Shown: positions 23,732 through 35,536, counted from the stretch's first letter. The stretch is 64,000 nucleotides of DNA from Certhia americana (GCA_018697195.1 CM031857.1:57776491-57840490), one strand, 5' to 3'. Program-made: numbers and translations. Notes: generated from the sequence alone by a model not told the origin.

Positions 23732-23740
23732 CTTTTAACT

Positions 23741-23943
23741 CAGTTCTTGCAGATTTTCACTTGACAATAGTTCCTTTCCTTTGCTGCCTCTTTCCTCTAT
23801 AGAGTGCTCCATTTCACAAATCTAGGGCCTGCTTCTTTGTCTTTTTCTCAAGTGTCTACTTCTTACTACAAACAAAATTTTGCATATTATTTGCACAAAC
23901 AAATCCACTAAAAGGACCTGACTAAGAGACTGGGGGGAAAACA

Positions 23944-23944
<1 letters not shown>
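23741..23944. other. Spacer between CR1 and the AAC repeat
   Basis: T-rich sequence, nothing recognised. Confidence 0.5.

Positions 23945-23980
<36 letters not shown>
23945..23980. repeat. (AAC)12 microsatellite
   Basis: Twelve uninterrupted AAC units, flanked by A/C-rich sequence to about 24010. Open frames across it (poly-Leu or poly-Cys on the minus strand) are artefacts of the repeat. Confidence 0.97.
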
Positions 23981-23982
<2 letters not shown>

Positions 23983-26900
23983 ACCCCCAAAAAACAAACC
24001 CAAAAAACCAGAACAGGACTTGTATTGTACCGAATACAGAACTGAACTGAACATGCTAATGAAAAAATATATGATCTCCTTGTCCCTAATCTCCCTGATG
24101 ACACAATTGCATAATTTCCATAAAAGCAAGGCTAATTTCTGCAGTAATTTTTGTATGTATGGTGGCTATTAATAACTGATCTACATGTGGAGAAATTATT
24201 AGATACCCAGTTAACTCAAAGAGTTATGTATTTTGAAGTTCTTATAAGATTACATTAGAGAAAGCTTTGGCTATTTTTCCTGCTTGCCTATTTCAAAATC
24301 AATAACTTTTTTGATTACGAAGAAAATGTCTCCTTTTTACTTTTTTTCTTACATAGCAGCTCAGAAAATTGAATATCAACCTTCTTTAAAAAAATATTTA
24401 TCTCAAGGACATTTATAGATCCTCAGCCTGAACTGAAGTGGCAAAAAATTTGTTTCAGAATAAATTACTTGCATTCAGACATTTAAAATGTGTGACTTTA
24501 TGGAAAGAATCCACAGAATTTTCTTTGTTTCCTGAGAAACTTTCTGTCTGCTGCTTGTGTGCATGTTTGGCATGAGAATTATTCTTCCACCCAGTGCACA
24601 CATTTGCTGTGTGACAGGAGTGGCAAATGTAGAGCACAAAGCTGGACATGCACAGGTTGTGGACTGTAGGCTCGATCTTAGCCAGGCAACACTGAACGTC
24701 TCATGGATACCAATGACCAAGGCAGCAGCAGGCGCATTATATATAAACCCTTCAGGTTATAGACAGTGAATCTAAAGCAGCACATGGCAGCAGCCAGCTA
24801 CAAATCCTTCTGTTCAGGACTTGGAGCCCTGAGTGTGGCATCTGGGCCCAGCAATTGCCAGCCCTACTCACAGACAGCATCAAAGGTTGACTCATCTGCA
24901 AAAATAGGCAGAGGGAAAGGAAGGCCAAGGGGTCTGTGTACAGCCTACTCCTGCCAGCTACATGAGGAGGGAGTGCCAAATACATTTTAGTAGTGTTTTA
25001 GCCACAATCATATTGATGAGTCCAAGGATTTAAAAATGCATTAGTGTCAGACAAAACATGTGTTGTATGTATTGGTTTTATTAAGGGAGTATTAGATATT
25101 ACATTCTCCAAACACCACATATTTGAAATATTTTGTGATCAATCATTTCACTGTTTGGAATGGATATCAGGCAAGTCAGGAGAGATGCATGTCAAAAGAT
25201 CAATAAGGGACTGAAGATAAAGTCAAAGCAGTTTTAAATATAAGGAGGAAATACATATAATTTCTCACCCTGTCTCCACTGTCCTTTTTAAAAGTATATA
25301 AACCATGCTGACATAAAAGATTTTTAAAAATACAGAAAAAAATCCCCAAACCCTCCCAAACCAAACTCCAAACCAATTTGTTCCTTCTGTCCAAACCACG
25401 CAAGAAAATAGCTAAAGAATGGATTCTAGAAGCATATAATTTGAATTATGTCATATCACATAGGTACATAGCGCCTTCTCTGAACCCAGTGTTACTTCGT
25501 TCAACAGAGAGCACATCCAGTCCCTTTATATTGGACTGCATGAACTTGGATGACTGCCTTTTTTTTTTTTCAATGTTGGCAACTGGGGGCATTTTTTAGA
25601 ACACAACTGCTGTGGAAGAAGATAAAAAAATCTTGTATTCTCAACTGCAACTTAGAGTAGTGTTACATATTTATGTGCTAATAAAATTAAAATATACAAC
25701 GAAATAAAAATCTTTCTGTGGAATGCTGGAACATGCGATCCCAAGCATACCTCAGAAAAATGCAGACATGGTTGCTTGTAATGAGGAATTTAGTCAATGA
25801 TCAAAGAATGGATTAAGATTCAAAGTATTTAGGTCAAATTCTTCTATTCAGCTGGGAGAAATGCTGCTTCTTTTTAAAAACTAAGTAAGAATTTCCTCCT
25901 TCTTGCCATTACACGATATAATTTACTTTTAGGTAAATTATTTCCTTAATATGGACTGGTCCGTTGTCCAGAAAATAAAGCCTTGACTTTATTTGTTCCT
26001 CAAGTTGTCACTGATATTTAGATAGATAACTCAGAAATTTATCTGAATCAATACTTTGGATTTCAGTAGAATAAAGTGGGAATGCTCTTTCTCAGACTTG
26101 AGGTTTAGGCTAGTCATCTAATCAGTGCAGAGATGGACTGCTCTGTAAGAAACTCAACTGTTTTATAAGGATGTCTCAGAACAGAATAAAACATTTTTTC
26201 CAGGCGCTTTTTCACTGAATACATAAGCCTAGACTATTGGCTTAGTCTATAGGTCTTCCTTCCAGAGAACAAACAAGATCTGGTAACCATTTTGTTCATA
26301 TAATATTACAAGGTATTTGGATGCTCCAGGAAGTACTGCAAGACTTAAAATTTCCAGCTAGAAATACTAAAGTGGAACAAGGTCTCTGCCCAAAAGCATA
26401 TCTGAATTCAGAGTTTTGTGCTGAGCTTTGAAACTCAGACCCTCAGTAGTATTCATTCAATCAATATGAAAAATTGGAGCTTTTTCCAGAAGGAAATCAT
26501 TCATAAAACAGGGCTGTTAATGATAGCTATGCATAAATCTCTCTATATAGTATGTAGTCACCAAAGAGTTTGACCTAAAAATTTCTGTTTGCCTATTGTT
26601 GATAAACTATCTAACTCAGCATTAAATACTACATAAAGCTGGTTAACAATACTATTAGAAATTTTGATGAAAAATAACTCCCTTTTAAAACAACTGTTCT
26701 CTGGATGTTTATGCCTGTTGAAAAAGAATCTAGTCTGGTACACTTCCTCTTATTAATCTCTTCTTTCTGTCACATTTTGTCAATGACCAGCACACAAAGG
26801 GCTGTAGAAGAAGAAGAACCTGAAATATTAATATAGTATGTTTCATTTAAAAATTCAGAAATTAAACCCACAACTATATCTAAATGTTAATGAAAGATAT

Positions 26901-27812
26901 TATAAATTGCTGAAAAATTCTATCTTATGGCAAGGTGTATGGCAAGTTTGGACAGAAATCTAATCTAATTTTGTGCTGTTTTGGTATAGAACCACACCTC
27001 TTGGTAGAGAGACATAAATCCAGTATCAGGGAGATCTTGGGCTTTTGAAGATGTCATTAAAACACTTCTAAGCCAAATGGGAAATTCATGTAATTATTTG
27101 GGTTTACTTTGTGTTTTATTCACAAACATGTGCCCAAGATTCCAGTAACTGTATTATAAGCTGATAAATTTTGTTCTTGTAATATTCTAAATATTCTGAG
27201 TATCTGAGTGAAATTAGTAGATCTGTTATCCAAATAACTTCCTGCTCATTATAAACAGCAGTGCTGGGTCCCAAAGATTTTTTAGATCACATGTCACTGG
27301 GCTTAAAAATCTATCTACCTAACCCTTTTAGACACCACTACACAATTAATTCAGTACTTACTGTCAAAGATTCTGACATCTCCTTAAGTATTAAACATCA
27401 AATGCTACTGCACACAGGAAGCATCTAGAACTTTCTGTAGCTATTGACCTTCATGTCAGTGACTGAATTTCTGGCTGCAAAGCTATGGCATCAGCACTCT
27501 GCCCTAAATTATGTGTTTGCTAGAAATTGCTTAAGATTTTCATCATAAAACTGCATTTTGTCATGCACCAGCTCTGCAAATCACTCATACTTTGAATCTG
27601 ACCACGCTTTAAAAGTGATGAAAAAGGAAGGAAACACAGTGATAAAGAAAATAGAAATGCAGGAAACCAGACTATAGAAATGCAGCAAAGCTAAGTATAT
27701 TCCAAAGGGACTTCATTGTGATGAACAGCCTGGTTATTGAAAAGTTGTCCATTTTTGTTTTGGAAGTATTTTTCCTTAGGTAATGGTGACATCTAGAATG
27801 ACAATTATCTCA
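23981..27812. other. Unique stretch, no secure gene
   Basis: No repeat family recognised. About 24550-24990 is less AT-rich than its flanks. It holds overlapping 64-81-codon frames on both strands and a TATA-like TATATATAAA near 24739-24748, but no recognisable protein. It might be an old LTR or regulatory segment. The remainder is ordinary AT-rich sequence with a T11-class run near 25560. Confidence 0.45.
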
Positions 27813-27837
27813 AAAGTGGATTGACTGAATCCACTTT
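27813..27837. repeat. Perfect 10-bp hairpin, 5-nt loop
   Basis: AAAGTGGATT-GACTG-AATCCACTTT. The arms are exact reverse complements. It lies 54 bp before a still longer perfect palindrome. Confidence 0.9.
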
Positions 27838-27891
27838 CTAAATCCTCACTTTCATGTAATGTCTAGTTTTCATAGATTCTTTTTACTGACC

Positions 27892-27920
27892 ATAGCAAGA
27901 GGCACTGTGCCTCTTGCTAT
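27892..27920. repeat. 29-bp palindrome with perfect 14-bp arms
   Basis: ATAGCAAGAGGCAC, a single T, then the exact reverse complement GTGCCTCTTGCTAT. With one central base it would extrude as a cruciform with a small loop. It may have arisen by template switching during replication. No gene or known repeat family is attached. Confidence 0.95.
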
Positions 27921-28608
27921 CTATCTGCACAGCTGAAATATCTCATATCTCAACTTCTGAAACACCCTTTTTTCCTTCCCTCTTTGACAAATGCAATCTT
28001 GCTCGGCTTCTGCAAAGATCATTTTCCTGGCCTGTCGTTTCAACCATTTCACCTCTCTCCACACCTTCCTTCACTAGCTACTGCTTTTCTGACACTTCAA
28101 ACACAAGCTGCTTGGCTTCAAAACCCTTCCACGATCCTTCTCCACCCCACAAATGATCTTTACATTCAGTAAAGAGTAGTTGACACCTGCTATCGATTGG
28201 TACACAAACCCAGCCTCAAACAGATTTTTAATCAAGTGCCCTCCTGATTTCTTCTACTACCTTTAAGATTGGGAATCACTTCTCATAACCATTTCCCATA
28301 TTTGCTCATTTCTCTTTTTGTTCAATCGCGTCATTAAAATTTGCCTTGCTATCATGTTCAGACAGATCTAAAGTGAGAGAAGTGTCAGAAGTGCAGGTTT
28401 TTATTCCCTGGTATCACATTTTTATTTTCTCACTTCTGGCTGTCTCTCTGAATGCAAGTTCTTTGCAAAAGGGATATTCTGAAGTTTATGTATTTCTCAT
28501 ACACTGGCATCCTAGTCAACTATTGAGATCCTTTGAAAGTACAAAAAAAGAGAGCATTTTCGATGCTTTTCTGCAATTTTTGCATCTAGAGTGATTTGGG
28601 CAATGCTT

Positions 28609-28947
28609 CTATATTTTCTGGAGTTTACAATCCTTGAATATTGCTATTTTCAGCTTTTGATTCATCTTCCAGACTAAATATTCATCAGATTCATCTGGGC
28701 TATCCGAAGACTTCACTTTCATAACAGTGTACTGATAACTGCCAGAGCTGAGCCTATCATCAACATTTACACAGAATGGTAGGGTGCTTCTTAAACGTAG
28801 AAACTCAGGGATAATTATGGCATGCGGAAAAGAGATTTCCTCAGAAGTGGTACCATATGTGGTGTAAGTGGCCAGCTCCTTCTGTCGTGCATCATTGCTC
28901 AGATAAAAATGAGGTAGTTCAGGTATTTTATGGGAAGGATGTATTGC
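28609..28947 (-). pseudogene. Unrecognised protein-like frame (exon or pseudogene fragment)
   Basis: Read on the minus strand from 28947, 112 codons stay open to a TAG at 28611-28609. The peptide has the mixed composition of a globular protein. It contains RQKELATYTTYGTTSEEISF, then FLRLRSTLPFCVNVDDRLSS, an acidic SSDSPDESDEY stretch and then VWKMNQKLKIAIFKDCKLQK. No ATG opens it (the first Met is about two-thirds along), so it would be an internal exon or a decayed gene. An AG precedes 28947 (TTTTATAG), but the pyrimidine tract is weak. Four CpG dinucleotides fall inside although CpG is rare nearby. Just beyond the stop, a shifted frame (28613-28515) continues with similar character (RSIAQITLDAKIAEKHRK), which suggests a frameshifted pseudogene. 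I cannot name the family. Chance cannot be excluded on length alone. Confidence 0.35.
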
Positions 28948-29385
28948 CTATAAAATTTATTTCTCTCTTCACATCATGAGAAAACACTCCAGGGTATACC
29001 AGAGAAAAAACTTGCTTGGATCATAAGGAACAGAGCACATTGGTTGCAGACCATTAAATTAGTTCTTTCTAAGCTATCTGATCTGATGCTGCAAGCAGAA
29101 TTGACTGTTGCAAATATTAGGTACGAACATGTGTTTCCTTCTTTCTGCCTTGCTCTTACTTGCATTTTTTAACCATGACCTTAAAGCAATTTGTAAGGAC
29201 AGAGATTGCCACATCTATGGATGAGTATATGATAATGAGCAACAAAAACCCAAAGTGCTGTGGTTAATAGTGTTCAGATCCAGGATGTTCAGATCCGTAA
29301 TATTTTAATTGTTGTCTTTAAGGGCCATGCTGAAGAAAATCAAATCTTTCTTTAGATAATATGAAATAGAAGGTTGAATTGAAAA
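28948..29385. other. Flank of the protein-like frame
   Basis: On the minus strand 29040-28975 holds another short protein-like run (MCSVPYDPSKFFLWYTLECF) ended by TGA at 28976-28974. Stops separate it from the frame below. It may be part of the same decayed gene, but the evidence is only impressionistic. Confidence 0.2.
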
Positions 29386-29462
29386 AGCTCCACCAAGACC
29401 ACAAATCCCAAACAACCCACAACCCACAACCCAGAAACAAACATCCTAAACAACCAAAACGT
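29386..29462 (+). repeat. A/C-rich, G-poor tract with CCCACAA repeats
   Basis: CCACAA/CCCACAA units in a nearly guanine-free strand. The opposite strand carries runs of the GGGTTGT type. Low-complexity sequence; the frames on both strands across it are composition artefacts. Confidence 0.8.
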
Positions 29463-30475
29463 CTGTTTTTCATGCAATGGTTTGAGGTCACTGAATGGAT
29501 ACACGGGTACCAACAGGAATTCAAACCTACATCTGGTTCTAAATCACATAATGGTTTTAAATGAACTGTTTACGGTACACAAAAACTGGTGTGTACTAGT
29601 GAGTATCCATATGCATAGGCTTTTATCAGCAGTTCGACTGTTTTTCCCCAGAGTTACTGAGATAGGAAGGTGAATGTTGACATTTCAACACACATAAGTG
29701 AAAATTTTGGGTTGGATATGAAGCTCAGTACAAGTACTGGCAGTTTTTCAAACTGCACAAGTTTTTGATGCCTCTTGCAGCAGGTCTTGGTGTTCTGGAC
29801 TTCTGATCATGCGGACCCCTTGTTTTGTATGCCTTCAGTGAAAAGGAATAAGAAAGAAAAAGGGTGTTGTGAGTACATATCTATATCTATATAAAGTCAG
29901 TGCATATACAGGAAGAGAGAATTCAGGGACAAAGAAGCCTTTCTGACACCTTTAACACATTTGTAACCTGAGTTCAGTGATGAAGTCTGGCCCATTCATC
30001 TGGAGTAGATTGATGTAGTATGTTGGTGTAGAAGGTTTGCAACATTACTTGTTGCAAACTTCTTCAGTATCCATCTCAGATCACAATATCCTGTGGGAAC
30101 ATTAAAGAAAATATAAATTTTTGTTGTAACAAATGCTCAGTTTGTATTTAGATGCTCTAGTTCTTTCTTTTTACAACAGAAAAATGTGGATTTTTTTAAG
30201 AAAGTAGTTTTTGGTAGTACTATAGAGTCAAGACAACTGTGAGAAAATGAGTTCAACTACTTTTGTTTGTGCATCTGTTTCATTCAGTCAGTACCATGTC
30301 CAGAATCTTTTCGCCTGTTGTGGTGATATGACTTCAGAGTAAAAACCGGTTTTCACATCTTGAGTAAATTATGCCTGGAAGTCATCTTAAATATAAATTT
30401 CTTGAGTCACTTCAAGATAAGAAGGATTAAACTCCAGTATGAATATGAGAGTACTATTTAGAGAACATTTACAAG

Positions 30476-30503
30476 AAAAAAAAAAAAAGAACAAAAAAAA
30501 ATA
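30476..30503. repeat. A-rich homopolymer cluster
   Basis: A13, GAAC, A9. No retroposon body is recognisable immediately upstream, so it is not evidence of a processed copy by itself. Confidence 0.85.
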
Positions 30504-30901
30504 ATGAGAATGGGGTGTTCAATTTCTGGAGCTGTGATTATAACCACAGATTTTTGTATGCATGTGAGTTGAACAATATTACTGAGTTTTTTAATTTGTT
30601 CCTCACTGATGAAAGTGAGGATTCTGATTTTCCTATGACATGCTTGTGAAAGAAGTCAGCAGATTTTTCACTTGAACTACTCAATTTTGGTGAGTGACTT
30701 CCTATTCTAATCAATTCTGCATTCCAACCTTGCTCTGGAGACTGAAGATTCAGTTAGTCCGGTTTTCTGTGTTCTCATAGCTGTAGTAATTATCTGCCCA
30801 TGCTTTGACAGAAATGTTTTTCTTGTTTAGAATATAAATTATTTTCTAGATTTTTTTTTTGTTTTTTTGTTTTGTTTTATGAGAGAAAAACTTCATTCTA
30901 C

Positions 30902-30950
30902 GGTGATCAAATTATTACATTACAAATATGGTGGTCAAATTATTACATTA
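30902..30950. repeat. 21-bp tandem duplication, period 28
   Basis: GGTGATCAAATTATTACATT(A) at 30902-30922 recurs at 30930-30950 with one A-to-G difference. Confidence 0.9.
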
Positions 30951-33474
30951 GAGATCAGAATGTGTCTGAAGCCCTAGAAGACGAAGGAGGGTGTTTTGAA
31001 ATTCAGAGAGACCACAAAGTGATCTTTTGACCATGAAATTAAGCATACTCAGATTTTTAATTTTTATTTTGCTTCACATGCAATTTGTGAATTTGACTTT
31101 ACACGTGGCCATGGTGGATGGCTTGACACAGCTTGACAATCGGTGTCAGAACAGTAAGCATATTTCTGAGTCAAATATATTACCTAGACATGTTATGGTT
31201 TTCTTGGACCACTATAAAACTCAGAGGACACATTAGCTGTTTGGGGACACAGTCACAACAAAGTCTGGTTGAAGTGTCTTATAGAAATTTTGGAGGACAT
31301 TTTTCCCAATCCTTTCTGATTTCCATGCATGATGGAGAAAGCCAAAAATAAAATCTAAAATGAGAACATGTGATTTGGGCAAATCTGCAGTGCTTCACAT
31401 GAGCTGCATTAGAACTGTGTTAATTTCCTTCCCTTTTTCTATAGAAGACTTCATGACCAGCAGAAATCTTTCATGGTTCACAGTAGCATCTGTAACTTTG
31501 TGACTGTTTATATTGACATAAAATGGTAGAAATCAAAACAAGCTCAACTTGCATGCTCACCTAGAATTCGTACATTCAAAATATGTCAGTAGTCACCTTG
31601 GTGATATTTCTGAATTAAAAAGTTTTTTTTTTTCCTTATTTTAATGGGATCAAATATAACATATCCAAATATGTTCCATTTTCATGCAGTCAAGCCTACA
31701 GACAATTTAATGCCACCAGTTTTTTAATTTTTTTTAAAGTTTTCTCCATGAAAAGATAAAATAAACTAGGCTTAAAGGGAAAAACACGAACAAATCTTGA
31801 TCTTGAGTCCAGTCTGTATGCATGCATCTTATTGAGGCTTTGTCAAAGATCAGTAGTAGATTTCATTGTAAAAATGAAGGCTGTTCGGTATTAAAACTAC
31901 ATATGAACCAAAGAATTTTGTTCACTAAGCATTTCTTTTGCTATTTTTGATAGGGAAAAAGGGAATGGAAAGGGCAAGGTCTTGAGCACATTGTAGTAAT
32001 TCTCTTCTCTTTACTAACTAGAGTTCTAATTTAATAGTCAAATGCTGGTTTAACAGCACCAATTTCCTAAAAATCTGTTAGTTAGTGTTAATTATGTCTT
32101 CTATTAGTTATGACCTGAGTCATGAAACAGCTGTTCCACTATTTCATCCACAAACTGGCATGCACATAATTACTTGTGTTGTCTGTTTAGTCTTTTACAG
32201 TGTCATAACAGTAACTTTGCTCAGTCAATGAACATGATGAAAGACCACATTGCTTCATACCATTTTTCAAAACTTATACAAGTCAGGCTTTTGTGGTTAT
32301 GACGGAGGAAACTATGTGACCAATGAACACTGCATCTGTTACTTTTGGTGAATTCTTTGTTTAGAAATAGAAAAGGTTTTGAGCATATTCTGATGAATTC
32401 CAGAGTATCAAAACTGATGTGATGAAAAAGATATCCCCTTTGCACCCACCACCTTTTCTTTGAAAAGGAACTGACTTAATTTGGGATGCACAAGGAAAAT
32501 GTAGCTGAATCCTTAGAAGTAATTTGCTAAGATAAAAATAAGTTGCAAGTGAAACATTGGAGAAAAGAAATACGCGCAGAGAAGCCCTACATTTGAAGCT
32601 GCTTAGAATGGATGCAAATTAAACTCTGTTTCCTGGGCCTGATTATCTAGAGGCAAATATCACTGCTTTAACATTCTTCCCATATTCATCTCCAGGGTTA
32701 ACCATCCATGTTTAATCATTGCTGATAATGAGATTTGTAAACTTTCAAAAATCCCTTAACTAGAACTCTATGCATAAAGTAGACTGACAAATTTGCCCTT
32801 TTATTTTTTAATCTAAAGAGGAGGAATTGATTGGTTTTTTAGTCTGCACTTCAGAAAATTTCACCATGCAAAGAGCAAGCTTGATATGCCAAAGTGGTGG
32901 AGTGAAAGCAATACAAAAGAAATGCAAAGAGGCTATTCAGCTTCCTTCAGTATCAGAACATTTCTCAATACACTGATTTCTGCAGTGCAAGTAGTCAGAG
33001 TACACATCTATCTGACTGTTTCTTTCTTCTTCCCTTTGACTTTTCAAGCTACAGAAAAAAATACTTTTGAGTTTGAATCCATCTGGACCTTGTCAATTTG
33101 AAGTCTAATAGTATGTGGAAGAAATGCGTTTATTCTTTTAAGAATATCTGGGCAAAGGAACCATAAAAAAACCAAAACCAAAACAGATACAAACCTGACT
33201 GACCCAAGGTAAGATAGGTTGTAATAAGAACAACCATGGTCATGCATGCTAATTGGTATGGATATCCATATCTGATGTGTAGGGATGCTTATTTTTGTGG
33301 AGGAAAGGGAAAGAAAAGGGAGGAAAACAGACATAGGAATAAAACCTAACCAACCTGCATTAACAAAGACAATAATCAGAAAGAAACCTGGTAAGTGAAG
33401 GTAACTGATGGGCTCAAGACAAACTGATTTCACAACTGGTAAAGATGCAAACCTGCATGGCTTGGGCATTGGAA

Positions 33475-33716
33475 TGGCTTGATGAGGTTGTACCTAGTGC
33501 TGAGGCTATGTGCAGAGGAAGGAGGAGCCAGAAGGAACAAGTATGGATAAACAGAAAACAGTGTAAAAGGGGCCAGTCACGTGTAAAATGGGGTCAGTCA
33601 GTACTCTTGTCTAGCTGAGCCCTGCACCTGATGAACCTAACTGTCCTCTTTATTATGCCTTCTTAATGGACGACTCCCCAACTCTCTCCCTTGGTGGTCT
33701 CACCCTTTATGTCACA
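33475..33716 (+). mobile_element. Probable endogenous-retroviral LTR, plus orientation
   Basis: The sequence has the layout of an LTR promoter region: a TATA-like GTGTAAAAGGGG, then a direct repeat GTGTAAAA-GGGGCCAGTCAC / GTGTAAAATGGGGTCAGTCA (period 20). A CCTGATGAACCTAACTGTCC block follows, then TCTCTCCCTTGGTGGTCTCACC and a terminal GTCACA. This wording resembles avian LTR R-U5 regions as I remember them. No primer-binding site or retroviral gene follows clearly. The 5' end and the target-site duplication were not found, so both limits are approximate. Confidence 0.4.
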
Positions 33717-33990
33717 TTTATGCATGCTGCAAGAACTGCAACTGCCAGCTGCTGCTGAGAGCCTCAGGAGTGTGAGTGAAATGCTGTGCTTGCTGCTGTA
33801 GTCAGACATGGGGTTGTTGATGAGCACCTCTATCATGCCACAGCTGCTGGGTGTGGGTAAAAGGTGTGTCTGTGAGTCTGTGGGATATGTGGTAAGCTCT
33901 TCTAAATGGTTGAACCTGAAAACAGGGAAGTGTCAGCCTGGGCAGGAAGGAGTCCTGGACTAAGGCAGCTGGAGAAGGCAGACACATTTA
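33717..33990 (+). other. GC-richer sequence abutting the LTR-like segment
   Basis: CTGCTG/CAGCTG-rich, with TGTGTCTGTGAGTCTGTGG repeats. It could be retroviral leader sequence belonging to the LTR before it, or unrelated. The minus frame at 33802-33987 is not recognisable. Confidence 0.25.
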
Positions 33991-35499
33991 GTATCCACTT
34001 AACACAAAGCTGGACATGTACATATGTTTACTAAATATTATGGACACACATGCAATCCTGCTATACATATGCAGTTGATTTTTTGAAAGTATGGAGACAC
34101 ACAGAAGAACAGAATTAGTCAACAATTAACATTGTTAATTAGAGTGCATTGCTCTATCAAAAGAGCCTGAAAAGACAGTCTAGCTCAGATGATACTTACC
34201 TAAAATAGATACTGACAACCAGTTAATGACATTTTGAATCAGATGTTAAACAATTAATTTTATATTCCTTTATTAATAATTTGTTGGGAAGGAAGAGTTA
34301 CACAATGCACAGCTTTCAAAATTACGATCATAGAAACAAAATATTTACATATTCTTTTGATAAATCAAAATGGGCAATCTAGTAAACACATACACCCCTT
34401 CTTCTCATTATTCAGAAGTCTTTTCTGGCAAATAAATTAGCTTTATTTTGTCACCTCATTTATCACACAGAGAGAATTAAAATAAAACCTAACAAAACAG
34501 CAATGCCATACCTTGCCCTAAGCCTTTTTCAACTAACTTCAAATTGACATTAGAATTCTTTGGTGTCATTCAGTTTAGTGATCTGTCTCTTCTTTACAGT
34601 TTCTAATCTTGATTACTACAGCTATATCTAAGATACAGAGTCTGTTGAAACAAAAGTGTTCCTTGGTGCATTTGTTTGTTAACATCCCACTCCCAGTGCA
34701 GTAAAATGCCAGTTAACAGTAGCTTGTGTTTTCTCAAGTCAAGCAATTTTCTTTTCTTGAGCTTAAGTTTTTGGAATAAAAAGGACTTCATTGTAGAATT
34801 TCAAGGCTCTGTTCTTAAGTTCTTCAAGTAGATTCCTTTGTCAAAATAGTTGCAAAACTCTATTACCAAGGTCTCATGCTTTAGCCTGAGTTGTTAGATC
34901 TGATGCCAGCTGGATAATGTGACAAGACAGACAAGGCTACCTTTTCTTTTACTTAGTAAAAGACCTTGGTTTTCCTCTAACTTGCCATGACAATTGTCAT
35001 TGTGAGCCACAGCCATGTTCTCCCACTTATGTCCTCATCAATGACAAAAAGAATATCCTTGACTTTAAGGAGATCTTACACTCTCCTGCCAAGGCACCCC
35101 ATTATCCCTCTCCTCAACAAGGTCCTGGGCAGGGCAGTCAGCCCTCCTGTCACTGGAGATGTTGCTCACACCTGGCTGTGGGCCCAGCACTTGAAGCTAC
35201 AGGTCACAGACAAATATCAAAGCAAATTGGTGTCTGCTTTGCTCCAGGGATACGCAACCAGAACACTTTCAAAGGGATAGGAGGTGAGGGCTGTATTTAA
35301 TCCTTTGAGGTTGGTATTTATTTCCTCCGGGAAGTTCAAAGAGTTCCTCTAAGGGCAGCAGCAGAGTGACTTTCCCTGTGCTCCAACAAGTTGTGGATCC
35401 ATCATCAGACAGAGTTAATTTACTTCTTGCTTGGGTTTTTTGTGGATTTCTCTGATTGTTTTTCCTGATTTGGGTTGTTCTGACTTCTTCCTTGCTCCC
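33991..35499. other. Unique stretch, no secure gene
   Basis: AT-rich to about 34.9 kb, then GC-richer from about 35.0 kb. In 34987-35280 a 97-codon plus frame reads through unique-looking sequence (SPPVTGDVAHTWLWAQHLKL). It is unrecognised and may be old repeat or retroviral debris. Confidence 0.35.
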
Positions 35500-35536
35500 C
35501 CTTGATACACATGTGCCAGCAGCTGGTGTATCAAGG
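35500..35536. repeat. Perfect 11-bp stem-loop, 15-nt loop
   Basis: CCTTGATACAC and GTGTATCAAGG are exact reverse complements around a loop ATGTGCCAGCAGCTG. Confidence 0.92.

Larger units (their letters stand above)
22897..23740 (-). mobile_element. CR1 LINE, about 840 bp, best-preserved copy in the window
   Basis: The left edge is the CR1 tail (CACAGAATCATAAAATCATAGAAT). The whole segment reads on the minus strand as the last third of CR1 ORF2 plus the tail. It is notably GC-richer than its surroundings. The coding order from high to low coordinates is reverse transcriptase palm region, thumb-like region, then the C-terminal end, split over two broken frames (listed as pseudogenes). The copy is 5'-truncated near 23740, the usual fate of CR1 insertions. 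Confidence 0.93.
29463..33469. other. Unique AT-rich stretch, no gene seen
   Basis: No recognisable gene. It contains an A-rich run (30476-30503), a T/G run (30851-30878) and a short tandem duplication (30902-30950). The minus frame at 33044-33469 (141 codons from ATG) is hydrophobic, lacks any recognisable motif and partly reads an A-rich strand in reverse; I treat it as chance. Confidence 0.5.

Noticed and set aside
23922..24129. Frames with poly-Cys or poly-Leu runs
   Set aside because: Produced by translating the (AAC)12 microsatellite.
29318..29564. Trp/Gly-rich and Pro/Asn-rich frames on opposite strands
   Set aside because: Both arise from the A/C-rich low-complexity tract.
30476..30503. 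Possible retroposon A-tail
   Set aside because: No repeat or gene body recognised next to it; simple A-rich sequence is enough.
33044..33469. 141-codon minus-strand frame starting at ATG
   Set aside because: No recognisable motif; its hydrophobic stretches come from reading A/C-rich DNA in reverse, and its length is close to chance expectation.
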